Notes: generated by a model from the sequence alone, not told the origin. Shown: positions 1 to 9,207, numbered from the stretch's first letter. The stretch: DNA of 38,774 bases from Pseudomonadota bacterium (GCA_023391815.1 JAEWAF010000120.1:1-38774), one strand, 5' to 3'. Numbers and translations: made by a program.

Positions 1-157
1 CCTTGTCGATCTGGTCGTACGCCTTGAACTCGCCGCCGTGCTTCTCCGCCATCACCTTGGTCAAAGCGGCCGTCAACGTGGTCTTGCCATGGTCGACGTG
101 GCCGATGGTGCCTACGTTCACGTGCGGCTTGGTACGTTCAAACTTCTCTTTGGCCAC
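1..157 (-). CDS. tuf: Elongation factor Tu, N-terminal fragment
   Basis: This is the 5' part of EF-Tu, the GTPase that delivers aminoacyl-tRNA to the ribosome; the window edge cuts it after about 52 codons. The translation begins (V/M)AKEKFERTKPHVN and contains the G1/P-loop GHVDHGKT at about residues 19-26, diagnostic of EF-Tu. The start codon is GTG at 157-155, preceded on the minus strand by GAGGAA at 165-170 with a normal spacing of 7 nt. It lies just downstream of tRNA-Thr, as in the tyrosine-glycine-threonine tRNA-tufB operon of gammaproteobacteria, and is probably cotranscribed with the three tRNAs. Whether this is tufA or tufB cannot be told from the fragment, although the tRNA context corresponds to tufB. 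Confidence 0.97.
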   Translation of the reverse strand, partial: MAKEKFERTKPHVNVGTIGHVDHGKTTLTAALTKVMAEKHGGEFKAYDQIDK

Positions 158-217
158 AGCGGCGTTCCTCTAGCTAGAAGTCACTTATTCGAGATGGCGT
201 TGACAACAAACGATGCA

Positions 218-293
<76 letters not shown>

Positions 294-359
294 GCCCCTT
301 CAAAACCGAATCCCTATCTTCTTATATCCGTCGTACTCGACTCATCGCGGTGTGCGCAA

Positions 360-433
<74 letters not shown>

Positions 434-441
434 ATGAGGAG

Positions 442-527
442 TGGTGGAGGGGGTAGGATTCGAACCTACGAAGGCATAAGCCAGCAGATTTACAGTCTGC
501 CCCCGTTGGCCGCTTGGGTACCCCTCC
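442..527 (-). tRNA. tRNA-Tyr (GTA anticodon)
   Basis: An 86-nt tRNA with a long variable arm, as expected for bacterial tRNA-Tyr. The acceptor stem is GGAGGGG/CCCCTCC, the anticodon stem GCAGA/TCTGC encloses loop CTGTAAA (anticodon GTA), and the CCA is encoded. It is the first gene of the tRNA-tuf operon. Confidence 0.97.
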
Positions 528-546
528 GCGGACATAAGAGCCGGGC

Positions 547-575
547 ATTCTCTTCGCCAACCTATTGAGTGTCAA
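547..575 (-). promoter_or_regulatory. Sigma70-type promoter of the tRNA-tuf operon
   Basis: On the minus strand a perfect -35 TTGACA (575-570) is separated by 17 bp from -10 GAGAAT (552-547). A GC-rich stretch GCCCGG (546-541) follows at the position of the discriminator, a feature typical of stringently controlled stable-RNA promoters. The tRNA-Tyr 5' end is at 527, a short leader. The boxes are seen directly; promoter activity is inferred. Confidence 0.75.
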
Positions 576-707
576 CAGCAACGAAGGCCTGTTTGACGCC
601 TCGAAGCAAAATTCCTGCTTAAGTCATGTCCGAAGGCGCCGATACAGGGCCCGACGACGCCATTGAGCGCCGTCCCGTATTCGAAACGCAGCTCATGGAC
701 ACTGGTT

Positions 708-2240
708 ATGCTGCCCCAGGACCTCGAACAACGCCTCAAGGCGCAGGTCGATTTTCCCAGTCCGCCGCAGGTGGCGACTGAGATCATCGCGCTCGCGCGC
801 GATCCGGACATCGAGATGGCCAAGGTGGCCACCGCCGTCGGCCGGGACCCGGCCATGACGGCCAAGATCCTTCGGATCGCGAACTCGGCATTTTACGCAC
901 AACGCCGTCCCAGCCAAAATCTGCGACAGGCGCTGGTCATCATCGGCTTGAATGCCGCGCTGACACTGGCGCTCAGCTTCTCGCTGGTCTCCTCCCTCCG
1001 CGCTTTGCGCGCAACCGGCATCGACTACAGCCGGTTCTGGCGTCGCGCGCTGCTGGCCGCGACCGCCGCCCGCGCATTCAGCGAAGCCGCGAAAACCGGG
1101 CATCCTGAAGACGTTTTTCTCTCGGCCATGCTCCAGGACATGGGCGTGCTGGCACTGGACCGCGCGGCGCGCGACTTCTACAGCCAGCTCCCTCAAAAAT
1201 CGACGCATGCGGATTGGGTAGCGTACGAGATCGCCAAGCTTGGCAAGGATCACTCCCATTACACAGCGATGATGCTGCGCGCGTGGAATCTGCCCGATCG
1301 ACTGTGCAAGCCGATCGAGGCCAGCCATTCGCCGCAGATGTTCGCGTGGACCACCGAGGAAGGTCAGTTCGCGCGATGCGTCGCGCTCGGCAGCGACCTC
1401 GCCGAGGCAGTGCTGTCTCCGGACCAGGCGAACTCGGTGCCGGCGCTCGCTCAGCGCGCGCATCGTCTGCTGAGCATGAGCCACGAGCACTTCAACGAAG
1501 TCGTCGCGCGGATTCTCGCGCTGATTCCAGAGACCGAGGCGCTGTACGAGACCAGCATCCTCGAAGCGGACGACGCCGAGAACCTGCTGGCCGAAGCGCG
1601 CGAGCTACTCGCCGTCAGAAACCTGCATGCCTTGCAGGAAGTCACCAACCTGCAAGCCACGACCAGTGCGCTGCAGACGCGCACCGAAGAGGCGGAAGAC
1701 TCGAGCCGCCGCGATCCGCTCACCGGCGTGCTCAATCGGCCGTGGCTCGATCGCATGCTGGATCGCGAATTCACCCAAGCCGTGGTGTTCGGCCGCGACT
1801 TGAGCGTCGCGCATATCGACCTCGATCGCTTCAAGCTCATCAACGAGAAGTACGGCACACCCGTCGGCGACAAGGTTCTGCACAGCTGCGCGCAGACGAT
1901 TCAAGCCGTGGTCCGCGGCAGCGATCTGGTGGCGCGCTTTGGCGGCGAGGAATTCATCGTCGTCTTGCCGAGCACCGACCGCGCGATCGCAAGGCAAGTG
2001 GCGCAACGAATTCTGACGGCGCTGGCCGGCCAGGATCATGGTGCCGAGGGCGCTTCGGGCGTTCACGTCACGGCGTCGATCGGCGTCGCGACTTATACGA
2101 CCAACCAACGCTTCCCCAGCACGCTCGCGTTGCTGGAAGCGGCCGACCACGCGCTCTACGCGGCAAAGCTTTGCGGCCGCAATCGCGTCGAGTGCTACGA
2201 CGAGCTCCCAACGTCACGTCGCAGCGGTAGCCGCGCGTAA
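708..2240 (+). CDS. HDOD and GGDEF domain protein (putative diguanylate cyclase)
   Basis: A 510-residue soluble signalling protein. Residues about 10-210 form an HDOD domain (the PSPPQVATEI start and the ILRIANSAFY region are typical). After a helical linker, residues about 330-500 form a GGDEF domain. The active-site motif GGEEF (from about residue 412) is intact, and RGSD five residues upstream fits the RxxD inhibitory site, so it probably makes c-di-GMP with product inhibition. No EAL domain is present. I chose ATG at 708 because HDOD homology begins immediately after it; an in-frame TTG at 663 would add 15 residues. The gene abuts the convergent murI stop with no spacer. What the HDOD domain senses is unknown. 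Confidence 0.9.
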   Translation: MLPQDLEQRLKAQVDFPSPPQVATEIIALARDPDIEMAKVATAVGRDPAMTAKILRIANSAFYAQRRPSQNLRQALVIIGLNAALTLALSFSLVSSLRALRATGIDYSRFWRRALLAATAARAFSEAAKTGHPEDVFLSAMLQDMGVLALDRAARDFYSQLPQKSTHADWVAYEIAKLGKDHSHYTAMMLRAWNLPDRLCKPIEASHSPQMFAWTTEEGQFARCVALGSDLAEAVLSPDQANSVPALAQRAHRLLSMSHEHFNEVVARILALIPETEALYETSILEADDAENLLAEARELLAVRNLHALQEVTNLQATTSALQTRTEEAEDSSRRDPLTGVLNRPWLDRMLDREFTQAVVFGRDLSVAHIDLDRFKLINEKYGTPVGDKVLHSCAQTIQAVVRGSDLVARFGGEEFIVVLPSTDRAIARQVAQRILTALAGQDHGAEGASGVHVTASIGVATYTTNQRFPSTLALLEAADHALYAAKLCGRNRVECYDELPTSRRSGSRA

Positions 2241-3080
2241 CTAACGAGCGGCGCCTGGAGCCAGATCGACAAGCTCGACCCGGCTCGCATCGAACGACTC
2301 TCCCAAAAATCGACTGCCGACCCGCGCGAATCGTTCCGGACTATCGGTCGCTTGCAGGTTCGGCGGCGCGGCCGGGCCCGTGGTATTCAACAATCGTCGG
2401 TCGATCAATTCCGCCTGCACCGCCCGAGCGGTGGTTTCCGCCGAATCGACGATCGTGATCGACGGCCCGATGACCGCGCGCAACGCCGATGCGAGCACCG
2501 GGAAATGAGTACAACCGAGCAATAATGTGTCGATCCGCGGATCGTCACGAAACAACTCGTCAACATAACGATGCGCAATGGCTTCGGCGATGGCCCCATC
2601 GGTCCACCCCTCCTCCGCCAGCGCGACGAACAGCGAACAAGCCTGCGCATTCACGTGCGCCGTCGGTTGCAGCCGAGCGATTGCCCGTTGATAGGCGCCA
2701 CCTCGCACCGTGCCTTCGGTCCCAAGCACCGCGATATGTCCAGTCCGGGACGCCGCGCATCCCGCAATCGAGCCCGGCTCGATCACACCGATGACCGGCA
2801 TGGGCGCGAACCGCTCGCGCAGTGGCTCGACCGCCACGGACGACGCGGTGTTACACGCGATCACCAGATACTTGATGCCCTGCCTGACCAGAAACTCCGC
2901 CGCCTGAATCGAATAGCGCAGTACCGAGTCGCCGCTCTTCGTCCCATACGGCAGCCGCGCCGTGTCGCCGAGATAAATGAATTGCTCGTCGGGCAGCCGT
3001 TGCCGAAGCGCGCGAAGCACGGTCAGCCCGCCGACACCGGAGTCGAACACTCCGATGGGGAGCGAATTGGTTTGAGTCAT
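2241..3080 (-). CDS. murI: Glutamate racemase
   Basis: MurI interconverts L- and D-glutamate in the cytoplasm, supplying D-Glu for peptidoglycan. The 279-residue protein has the N-terminal IGVFDSGVGGLTVL signature and the two catalytic cysteines in ACNTAS (Cys76) and GCTHFP (Cys190), and it matches family length. It starts at ATG 3080-3078, 20 bp after the stop of the dehydratase gene on the same strand, so the two are likely cotranscribed. Its stop abuts that of the HDOD-GGDEF gene. Confidence 0.96.
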   Translation of the reverse strand: MTQTNSLPIGVFDSGVGGLTVLRALRQRLPDEQFIYLGDTARLPYGTKSGDSVLRYSIQAAEFLVRQGIKYLVIACNTASSVAVEPLRERFAPMPVIGVIEPGSIAGCAASRTGHIAVLGTEGTVRGGAYQRAIARLQPTAHVNAQACSLFVALAEEGWTDGAIAEAIAHRYVDELFRDDPRIDTLLLGCTHFPVLASALRAVIGPSITIVDSAETTARAVQAELIDRRLLNTTGPAAPPNLQATDSPERFARVGSRFLGESFDASRVELVDLAPGAAR

Positions 3081-3100
3081 GAATGCGGCTGCAACAGTTG

Positions 3101-4084
3101 TTAAAGAGGTTCTTCAGCGATCAGGCGAGCATAAGTGGCCGTGTCGATATTACTGCCACAAACGATCAGCCCGACCCGCTTGCCCCGCAGCCGCTGTTTC
3201 AGTGGACCGAGCAACGCCGCCGTCGCCGATGCGCCAGCCGGTTCGACCGCGAGCTTGGCGTTCCTTAGCAGGAAACGCATGCCCGCGCGCATGTCCGCGT
3301 CGCTGATACGGACCAATCCGTCGACGTTGCGACGACACAGCTCGAACGAGATGGGCAAGGCATAAGGCGCGCCCAAGCTGTCGGCTATCGTCGCGACTCG
3401 CTCGATGGAGCGCGGCTCACCCGCCGCGAAACTGCGATGCATGCTGTCGGCACCTTCCGGCTCGACGCCGAAGACCTCGCATCGAGGCGCCAGCAACTTC
3501 ACCGCGGAGGCGATGCCGGCACACAAGCCGCCGCCGCCAATGGGAACGATCACCGCATCCAGGCCGGGAATCTGCTCACAAAACTCGAGCCCGACGGTCG
3601 CTGTGCCCAGCGCTGTGTTGCGGCCTTCGAAGGGATGGATGAGCGTGCGACCTTCCTGTTCCGCGAGACGATTGGCCAGCTCGAATCCAGCGTGGGCGTT
3701 CTCCGCGAACACCACCTCGGCACCGAAGGAGCGACACAGTTCGACACGCAACGGATTGGCCGACGCAAACATCACGACCTTGGCGCTGACGCCTGCCGTC
3801 TTGGCGGCAAATGCGACAGCGACGGCGTGGTTGCCGGCGCTGACAGCCGTGACACCTTGCTTCCGCGCATCCTCCGACAACGCGAGCACGTTGAGCAAAG
3901 CGCCGCGCGCCTTGAAGGTGCCAGTCCGCTGGAACAACTCGAGCTTCAACCACGTCTCGGCTTGGGTACCGAGCGCCTGCTCGACTTCGGGACTCTGCAA
4001 GCGATGCACGGGCGTTCGCACGACGTGATCCGCGAGCCGGCCGGCGGCCAGCCGTATTTCGTCAAGCGTGAGTGGTGACACCAT
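3101..4084 (-). CDS. Threonine/serine dehydratase-like PLP enzyme
   Basis: A 327-residue fold-type II PLP enzyme of the threonine ammonia-lyase/serine racemase family. The PLP lysine is Lys58 in TFKARGA, the substrate-loop motif is SAGNHA (about 82-87) and the phosphate-binding glycine loop is GGGGL (183-187). It ends near residue 327 without the C-terminal ACT-like regulatory domain of biosynthetic IlvA, so it resembles the short catabolic type. Related hydratases such as hydroxyaspartate dehydratase or serine racemase share these motifs and cannot be excluded. It lies immediately upstream of murI, which may link it to amino-acid racemisation or cell-wall supply, but this is inference. Confidence 0.85.
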   Translation of the reverse strand: MVSPLTLDEIRLAAGRLADHVVRTPVHRLQSPEVEQALGTQAETWLKLELFQRTGTFKARGALLNVLALSEDARKQGVTAVSAGNHAVAVAFAAKTAGVSAKVVMFASANPLRVELCRSFGAEVVFAENAHAGFELANRLAEQEGRTLIHPFEGRNTALGTATVGLEFCEQIPGLDAVIVPIGGGGLCAGIASAVKLLAPRCEVFGVEPEGADSMHRSFAAGEPRSIERVATIADSLGAPYALPISFELCRRNVDGLVRISDADMRAGMRFLLRNAKLAVEPAGASATAALLGPLKQRLRGKRVGLIVCGSNIDTATYARLIAEEPL

Positions 4085-4218
4085 GCTTCGCTTACCTAGG
4101 GGAATACATCAGTGGATCGAAGGTGGATATTGTGCAGCTGACATTGTGCCGGCAAATAGACCGACGAGTTACGACATAACACCTCATCAACGGGCTTCGC
4201 ACGCGCTTTGGAGCGCGG

Positions 4219-4224
4219 CATAAT
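4219..4224 (+). promoter_or_regulatory. Possible promoter of the PilZ gene (-10 box)
   Basis: The box CATAAT at 4219-4224 lies 17 bp downstream of TTCGCA (4196-4201, four of six matches to TTGACA). Transcription starting near 4231 would give a short leader carrying the GGGGAG ribosome site at 4245-4250. It sits in the 172-bp divergent spacer with the dehydratase gene. Sequence match only. Confidence 0.4.
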
Positions 4225-4256
4225 GATCGCGCAAAGATCGCATCGGGGAGTTGAGC

Positions 4257-4535
4257 ATGGAGCGACGTCTCCATACACGTCATAGAGCGAGAACCGCCGT
4301 CTACGTTTCCGTCCCCGGACGTCCCGGTAAGCTGTGCCGCGCGCGCAACTTGAGCGCCAACGGCGTGTTCATTGAAACCGAGAACCTGGGATTGAAAAAG
4401 GGCGCGACCGTGCATCTCGCGTTCGCCATCAATCTCGGTGTGGTCACCAAGATCCATCGTCGGACCGCCATCGTCGCGCACGTGTCCAAAGGTGGCACGG
4501 GCCTGATGATGGAAAGCCTCACGGGGACGCGTTAA
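4257..4535 (+). CDS. PilZ domain protein
   Basis: A 92-residue single-domain PilZ protein, the usual c-di-GMP-binding receptor module. The RRxxxR-type motif is at the N-terminus (ERRLHTRHRAR), and the second motif (D/N)xSxxG appears as NLSANG at about residues 39-44. The ATG at 4257 has GGGGAG six bases upstream; an in-frame TTG at 4251 overlaps the leader and is less likely. In this window the HDOD-GGDEF protein is a candidate c-di-GMP source, but no partner is shown by the sequence. Confidence 0.85.
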   Translation: MERRLHTRHRARTAVYVSVPGRPGKLCRARNLSANGVFIETENLGLKKGATVHLAFAINLGVVTKIHRRTAIVAHVSKGGTGLMMESLTGTR

Positions 4536-4586
4536 AAACTCGCGATCGGGCATTACGCTGCGCAGTCCCTGCTCCACGTAAGCCCA

Positions 4587-4741
4587 GGGCATACATCCAT
4601 GTATGCCCGCTCGGCGGAGCGAAGCAGCGCTTCGCTGAAGACACCGCCTAGCCCTGCCATGACGCTCGTGCGAGCAAGCAAAAAGGCGTGACTTTTTGCT
4701 GCTCGTCGCCGCCCATGGCGGCGGGGTACATCCATGTACCC
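4587..4741. repeat. Cluster of five perfect inverted repeats between convergent genes
   Basis: The spacer between the PilZ gene and the MFS transporter gene, which converge here, contains five perfect palindromic units. They are GGGCATACAT-CC-ATGTATGCCC (4587-4608), AGCGAAGC-N3-GCTTCGCT (4618-4636), AGCAAAAAG-N6-CTTTTTGCT (4677-4700), CGCCGCC-N3-GGCGGCG (4707-4723) and GGGTACAT-CC-ATGTACCC (4724-4741). The first and last share the core TACATCCATGTA. The clustering suggests a REP/MITE-like element that may also stop transcription from both sides; dispersion in the genome cannot be seen here. Confidence 0.7.
4677..4700. terminator. Possible bidirectional terminator hairpin
   Basis: The perfect 9-bp stem AGCAAAAAG/CTTTTTGCT with a 6-nt loop places a T-run on the 3' arm on either strand, between convergent genes. 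The stem is AT-rich, so it is not a textbook terminator. Confidence 0.35.
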
Positions 4742-4766
4742 ATGCCTTCCACCTACCCTCATCTGC

Positions 4767-6068
4767 TCATCTCGTCTGCGTCGCCATTGCGTGCATGTCG
4801 GCCGGGATGGTTCGCGCCGCGCCGAACAGCGATCCCGAGCACAACAACATCAGCACCGGGATTACATACATCGCGCTGTGCAAGCCCGCCGCGCGAAATT
4901 GCGCTTCCATCTCCATCGCGCCGGCATTCACCATCGCTTGATGCGCAAAGTAGTCGCTCAGCGCTCCCATGATCGTTGAGCCGAAGCTCGCGCCGAGCAC
5001 GTACATCGCAAAGAAATACAGCGACACCGCCGTGCCGCGCAGATTGGGCGCGACCACATCTTGAATCGCGCTGTACACGGTCGAGTAATACGCGAACGAC
5101 AGCGCGCTCGATGTGCCCATCAGGATCGTGAACACGACGACGCCACCCTTCGGCTGCTGAAGCGCCATGAACACGCATGGCGCCGCGAACAACAATGCGA
5201 ACGCCGCGACCAGCACACGCCCATTCGCTCGCGTCACGCGCAGCCGATCGCCGAGCCAGCCACCCAGCATCAGACCGATCGCACCCGTCAGTCCCAACGA
5301 CACCGCCGAGATGGTGTTGGCATCTCGCAAGCCGAGCTCGTGGAACCGTTGCAGGAACGGTGTTTGAAACACATTCACCGCGTAGCTGTTGAAGTTGAAC
5401 AGCAGACCCGACAGAACGATCCACCACAGCGTCTTGATCCGCAGAACGCTACGAAAGGGCGAGCCCGGCAGCGCAAGCGAGGTGCGCTGTTCGACCGCGC
5501 CGCGCGGCGGCTCTCTGATGAAGAGCGCCAGTGCCGCGAGCAACAGCCCCGGCAGGCACGCGACGAAAAAGGCCGCGCGCCAGCCCCAATTCTGGCCGAT
5601 GTATCCCGACAGCATATAAGCGGCGAACAACCCGAACGGCAGACCGAGCATGAAGATCGCCATCGCTCGCGCGCGTCGCTCGGGCGGATACAAATCGCCG
5701 ATCAGCGATTGCCCGGCCGGCGCGCAGCTCGCCTCGCCGATACCGACGCCGATGCGCGTCAGCAGAAAGGATGTGTAGTTCCACGCCAACCCGGACGCGG
5801 CAGTGAGCACGCTCCAGAAAGTCACGCCGATGGCGATCAAGCGGGTCCGCAGCCAATTGTCCGTGAGCCGTCCGAGTGGCACGCCCACCGCCGCATACAC
5901 GAGCGTGAAGACCGTGGAGAGCAGGCCGAGCTGCGTGTCGTTCAACCCGAACTCGACGCGGATCGGCTCGCCGAGCGCGCCGGCGATCTGCCGATCGAAA
6001 AAGTTCATCAGGTTGATGCCGAACAGTACCGTCAGAGCGAAACGCGCATTCTTCTGCGGGTCGGTCAC
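4767..6068 (-). CDS. MFS transporter, spinster-like
   Basis: A 433-residue major facilitator superfamily permease with about 12 hydrophobic segments across the inner membrane. The first helix carries NFFDRQIAGAL, and the loop after TM2 carries a motif-A-like GRLTDNWLRTR (66-76). GIGEASCAPAG in the TM4-5 region is typical of the spinster-like MFS group often annotated as organic-anion, lipid or aromatic-compound carriers. The substrate cannot be inferred. The start is GTG at 6068-6066, preceded by a GGGGGCG stretch on the minus strand. It stands alone, divergent from recQ and convergent with the PilZ gene across the hairpin cluster. Confidence 0.88.
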   Translation of the reverse strand: MTDPQKNARFALTVLFGINLMNFFDRQIAGALGEPIRVEFGLNDTQLGLLSTVFTLVYAAVGVPLGRLTDNWLRTRLIAIGVTFWSVLTAASGLAWNYTSFLLTRIGVGIGEASCAPAGQSLIGDLYPPERRARAMAIFMLGLPFGLFAAYMLSGYIGQNWGWRAAFFVACLPGLLLAALALFIREPPRGAVEQRTSLALPGSPFRSVLRIKTLWWIVLSGLLFNFNSYAVNVFQTPFLQRFHELGLRDANTISAVSLGLTGAIGLMLGGWLGDRLRVTRANGRVLVAAFALLFAAPCVFMALQQPKGGVVVFTILMGTSSALSFAYYSTVYSAIQDVVAPNLRGTAVSLYFFAMYVLGASFGSTIMGALSDYFAHQAMVNAGAMEMEAQFRAAGLHSAMYVIPVLMLLCSGSLFGAARTIPADMHAMATQTR

Positions 6069-6205
6069 GACGCCCCCACTTCGTTATCGAATCTTGGTGT
6101 GCGGCGAGCGTACCATCCGCGCCTCGCGCCGGGTGGGCAAAGAATTGTCGAAAGAGGCAAGCACAACGTGTCCCAAAGCGGGAACGAGGATGCGATGATG
6201 CCGGG

Positions 6206-8104
6206 GTGACAGCCGACCTCGTTTCAATGACCCGCAACGTCTCCGCCAACAGCGCCGAGCTCGCCGCCGCGCTCAAGACTCGCTTTGGTTTCAGCTCGTT
6301 CCGCCCCGGCCAGGAAGCGATCGTGCGCGATGCGCTCGCGGGCCGCGATCTGCTGGCCATCATGCCGACCGGTGGCGGCAAATCGCTGTGCTTCCAATTG
6401 CCCGCGGTTCTACAGCCCGGCATCACGCTGGTGATCTCGCCGCTGATCGCATTGATGCAGGATCAGGTACGCCTGCTTCAGGACAACGGCATCCCGGCGA
6501 CGTACATCAACTCCAGCCTCGAGTCGAGCGAAGTGAGCGCGCGCCTGCGCGGCGCGGCTCAGGGTGAATATAAACTGCTGTACCTCGCGCCCGAGCGTTT
6601 GTTACAGCCGGGCTTCTTCGATGGCGTATTGGCGCGACTGGACGCGGGCCGCGGCATCACCGCGTTCGTGGTCGACGAAGCCCACTGCGTGTCCGAATGG
6701 GGCCATGATTTCCGCCCGGAATATCGGCAGCTGGCTGCGCTTCGGCGGCGGTATGAGAATGTTCCGTTGTTTGCATTCACCGCGACGGCGACGCCGCGCG
6801 TACGCCAGGACATCATCGATCAGCTGGCGTTACACGAGCCGGCCGTCCACGTCGCGAGCTTCAACCGACCGAATCTGTATTACGGCGTGCGGCCGAAGAA
6901 CAAGCGCACGTATGACGAGCTGCTGGCACGAGCGCGCGAGGACAGCGCGGGCATCGTGTACTGTCTGTCACGAAAACGTGTCGATGAGCTCGCGTTGCAA
7001 TTGCAATCGGACGGCATCGACGCCCTGCCCTATCACGCCGGCCTCGATGCCGAGCGGCGCCGTCGCAATCAGGAAGCTTTCATTCGCGACGATGCGCGCG
7101 TGATGGTCGCGACGATCGCGTTCGGCATGGGTATCAACAAGCCCGACGTGCGCTGGGTGATTCACTACGATCTGCCGCGCACGCTCGAAAGTTATTATCA
7201 GGAATCCGGCCGTGCCGGGCGCGACGGCGATCCGGCCGAATGCATTCTGTATTTCAGCGCCGCCGACATTCGCACCGCCGAGTTCCTGATCCAGCAAAAA
7301 GTGGATCCGGACACGGGCGCGCCGCTGGAAGACGAGCAACGTCTGGCCCGCCAGCAATTGCGCCAGGTGCTCAATTACGCGGAGTCGACGGAGTGCCGTC
7401 GCGGAATCCAGCTACGTTACTTCGGCGAAGTGCTCCCCGATTCGTGCGGAAACTGCGACAACTGCCGCAATCCGCGTCAGCAGCAGGACCGCACGATCGA
7501 AGCGCAACAGTTTCTGTCGTGCATCGCGCGGCTCGCGCAACGGCGAGAGCGCTTCGGTGCCGCTTATTTGATCGACATCCTGCGCGGCAGCCAATCTCAG
7601 CGCCTGATCGACAATGGACATGCGCAGCTCAGCGTCTACGGCATCGGTAAGCAGCACAGCGTCGACATGTGGCGCGGCGTGGCGCGCGCCCTGCTGCACC
7701 AGGGCCTGGTCCAGGAGAGTCAGGACGGCTACTCGGTGCTGTCGCTCAACGCCGCCAGCTGGGAGGTCCTGCGCGGAGAGCGCAAAGTGCACATCGCCGA
7801 TGCACCGCCGGCCCCGTCACGGCGCAAGTCGGATGCCGCCGGCGGCGCGGATGACCTGCACGTCGCGGATCAACCGCTGTTCGACACGTTGCGCGCCTTG
7901 CGTAAAAAGCTGGCGGATCAGAGCGGGGTGCCGCCATACGTCATCTTTCACGACGCCACCTTGCGCGAGATGGTGCGCCGGGCGCCGGCCAGCCTGGAAG
8001 AATTTGCCACCATTCCGGGGGTGGGTCAGGCCAAGCTGGCCCGCTACGGGCAGTTGTTCACGGATGAAATCCGCGCCGCCCGGTCCCGTACTTCCACTAC
8101 CTAG
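6206..8104 (+). CDS. recQ: ATP-dependent DNA helicase RecQ
   Basis: A 3'-5' superfamily 2 helicase for recombination and replication-fork repair. The 632-residue protein has the Q-motif region FRPGQ (31-35), Walker A TGGGKS (54-59), DEAH (156-159) with the RecQ-specific aromatic-rich loop CVSEWGHDFR after it, and a SAGRAGRD-type motif VI. The RQC zinc cysteines lie in ECRRGIQ through CGNCDNC (about 393-416), and a single HRDC domain ends the protein (about 545-625). Domain order and length match E. coli RecQ. I used GTG 6206, which lacks a strong ribosome site; ATG 6227 would remove seven residues. Confidence 0.96.
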   Translation: MTADLVSMTRNVSANSAELAAALKTRFGFSSFRPGQEAIVRDALAGRDLLAIMPTGGGKSLCFQLPAVLQPGITLVISPLIALMQDQVRLLQDNGIPATYINSSLESSEVSARLRGAAQGEYKLLYLAPERLLQPGFFDGVLARLDAGRGITAFVVDEAHCVSEWGHDFRPEYRQLAALRRRYENVPLFAFTATATPRVRQDIIDQLALHEPAVHVASFNRPNLYYGVRPKNKRTYDELLARAREDSAGIVYCLSRKRVDELALQLQSDGIDALPYHAGLDAERRRRNQEAFIRDDARVMVATIAFGMGINKPDVRWVIHYDLPRTLESYYQESGRAGRDGDPAECILYFSAADIRTAEFLIQQKVDPDTGAPLEDEQRLARQQLRQVLNYAESTECRRGIQLRYFGEVLPDSCGNCDNCRNPRQQQDRTIEAQQFLSCIARLAQRRERFGAAYLIDILRGSQSQRLIDNGHAQLSVYGIGKQHSVDMWRGVARALLHQGLVQESQDGYSVLSLNAASWEVLRGERKVHIADAPPAPSRRKSDAAGGADDLHVADQPLFDTLRALRKKLADQSGVPPYVIFHDATLREMVRRAPASLEEFATIPGVGQAKLARYGQLFTDEIRAARSRTSTT

Positions 8105-8143
8105 CTGGCACTCCGGGACTCGGGTAATCCGAGCTTCCGCAGG

Positions 8144-8149
8144 TATAAT
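8144..8149 (+). promoter_or_regulatory. -10 box upstream of the FabH-like gene
   Basis: A perfect TATAAT lies in the 134-bp gap after recQ, 90 bp before the next start. No good -35 is found at 16-18 bp, so only the -10 element is supported. It suggests the synthase gene has its own promoter rather than relying on recQ transcription. Confidence 0.45.
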
Positions 8150-8238
8150 CGCGCCCGCCTCCGCGAGGCCGCCGTGGGCGCGGCTCCCTTACCATTGCTT
8201 ACTGAGATCGCTCCGCTTTGAGAGTCCAGAGACGACCG

Positions 8239-9186
8239 ATGTTCATTCATGCCTCGGGTGAGTACTTGCCGGAACGGGTCGTTGACAACGACTACTTCTC
8301 GCGGCTGACCGGCCGGCCCTCGCCCTGGTTCGAGCAGCTGACGGGCATTCGCCAGCGTCGCCGCGCCGGCGAAGGTGAGAACGCCAATTCGATGGCAGTC
8401 GCGGCGGTCAAGCATCTGCTACGCACTGGCGATGCGACGCTCGAGGACGTTGACCTGATCATCGGCGCGTCCTACACCCCGTGGGACACGATCGGCACCA
8501 TCGCTCACGTGCTACAGCGCGAGTTCTCGCTCGCCAATGCGCGTGCAATGTATTTGTCCACGGCCTGCTCGTCTTTCATCGACGCCATCGACATGGCGTC
8601 GGCCTACTTCGCGTCGGGCCGGTCGCGCAAAGCACTCATCGTGGCCTCGGAGCACAACAGCCTGTACTCCTCCGATGGCGACGAGAAGTCCGGTCACTTA
8701 TGGGGCGACGGTGCAGCCGCGCTGATTGTGGGCGACACGCCGGGCAAGCTGCAGCTGGAAGTTCTGGATACGCACACTGTCGGCCTCGCCGATCGCGGCA
8801 AAGGTCCGTTCGGCATCACCATGGTCCCGCGCGACGGCGGCCTGGTCATGCATCATGGCAAGGACATTTTCGTGCACGCGTGCCGTGAGATGGCCGGCAT
8901 GGCGCGGCTGCTGCTCGAACGCAATCAGCTGACAGTGGGCGATGTCCGGCTGGTCATCCCGCACCAGGCGAACAAACGCATCATCGACAGCGTCGCGGAC
9001 GATCTGGGTCTGCCGGCGCAACGAGTGGCGCTGACCATTGGCGAGCTTGGCAACACCGGTTGCGCGAGTGTCGCGATCACTTTGCATCGTTTCGCGCACA
9101 AGCTCGAGCCAGGAGAATACGCGCTGCTGATCGCCTTCGGTGGCGGCTACTCGGCCGCCGGCGCACTGATCCGCCGGGCCCCCTAA
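8239..9186 (+). CDS. 3-oxoacyl-ACP synthase III family protein (FabH-like)
   Basis: A 315-residue thiolase-fold condensing enzyme. The KAS III catalytic triad is visible: Cys110 in LSTACSSF, His242 in IPHQANKR and Asn272 in GNTGCAS. Such enzymes condense an acyl-CoA with malonyl-ACP to start fatty-acid or related chains. The start is ATG 8239; an in-frame TTG at 8218 adds seven unconserved residues. The gene stands alone after recQ rather than within a fab cluster, so it may be a specialised or second FabH with a different primer preference; that is inference. Confidence 0.88.
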   Translation: MFIHASGEYLPERVVDNDYFSRLTGRPSPWFEQLTGIRQRRRAGEGENANSMAVAAVKHLLRTGDATLEDVDLIIGASYTPWDTIGTIAHVLQREFSLANARAMYLSTACSSFIDAIDMASAYFASGRSRKALIVASEHNSLYSSDGDEKSGHLWGDGAAALIVGDTPGKLQLEVLDTHTVGLADRGKGPFGITMVPRDGGLVMHHGKDIFVHACREMAGMARLLLERNQLTVGDVRLVIPHQANKRIIDSVADDLGLPAQRVALTIGELGNTGCASVAITLHRFAHKLEPGEYALLIAFGGGYSAAGALIRRAP

Positions 9187-9207
9187 CGACTCGCTGGCCG
9201 CGCTCGT

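Noticed and set aside
5061..6209. 382-codon plus-strand frame opposite the MFS transporter
   Set aside because: It is Arg/Gln-rich with no domain; the minus-strand frame is a clear 12-helix permease.
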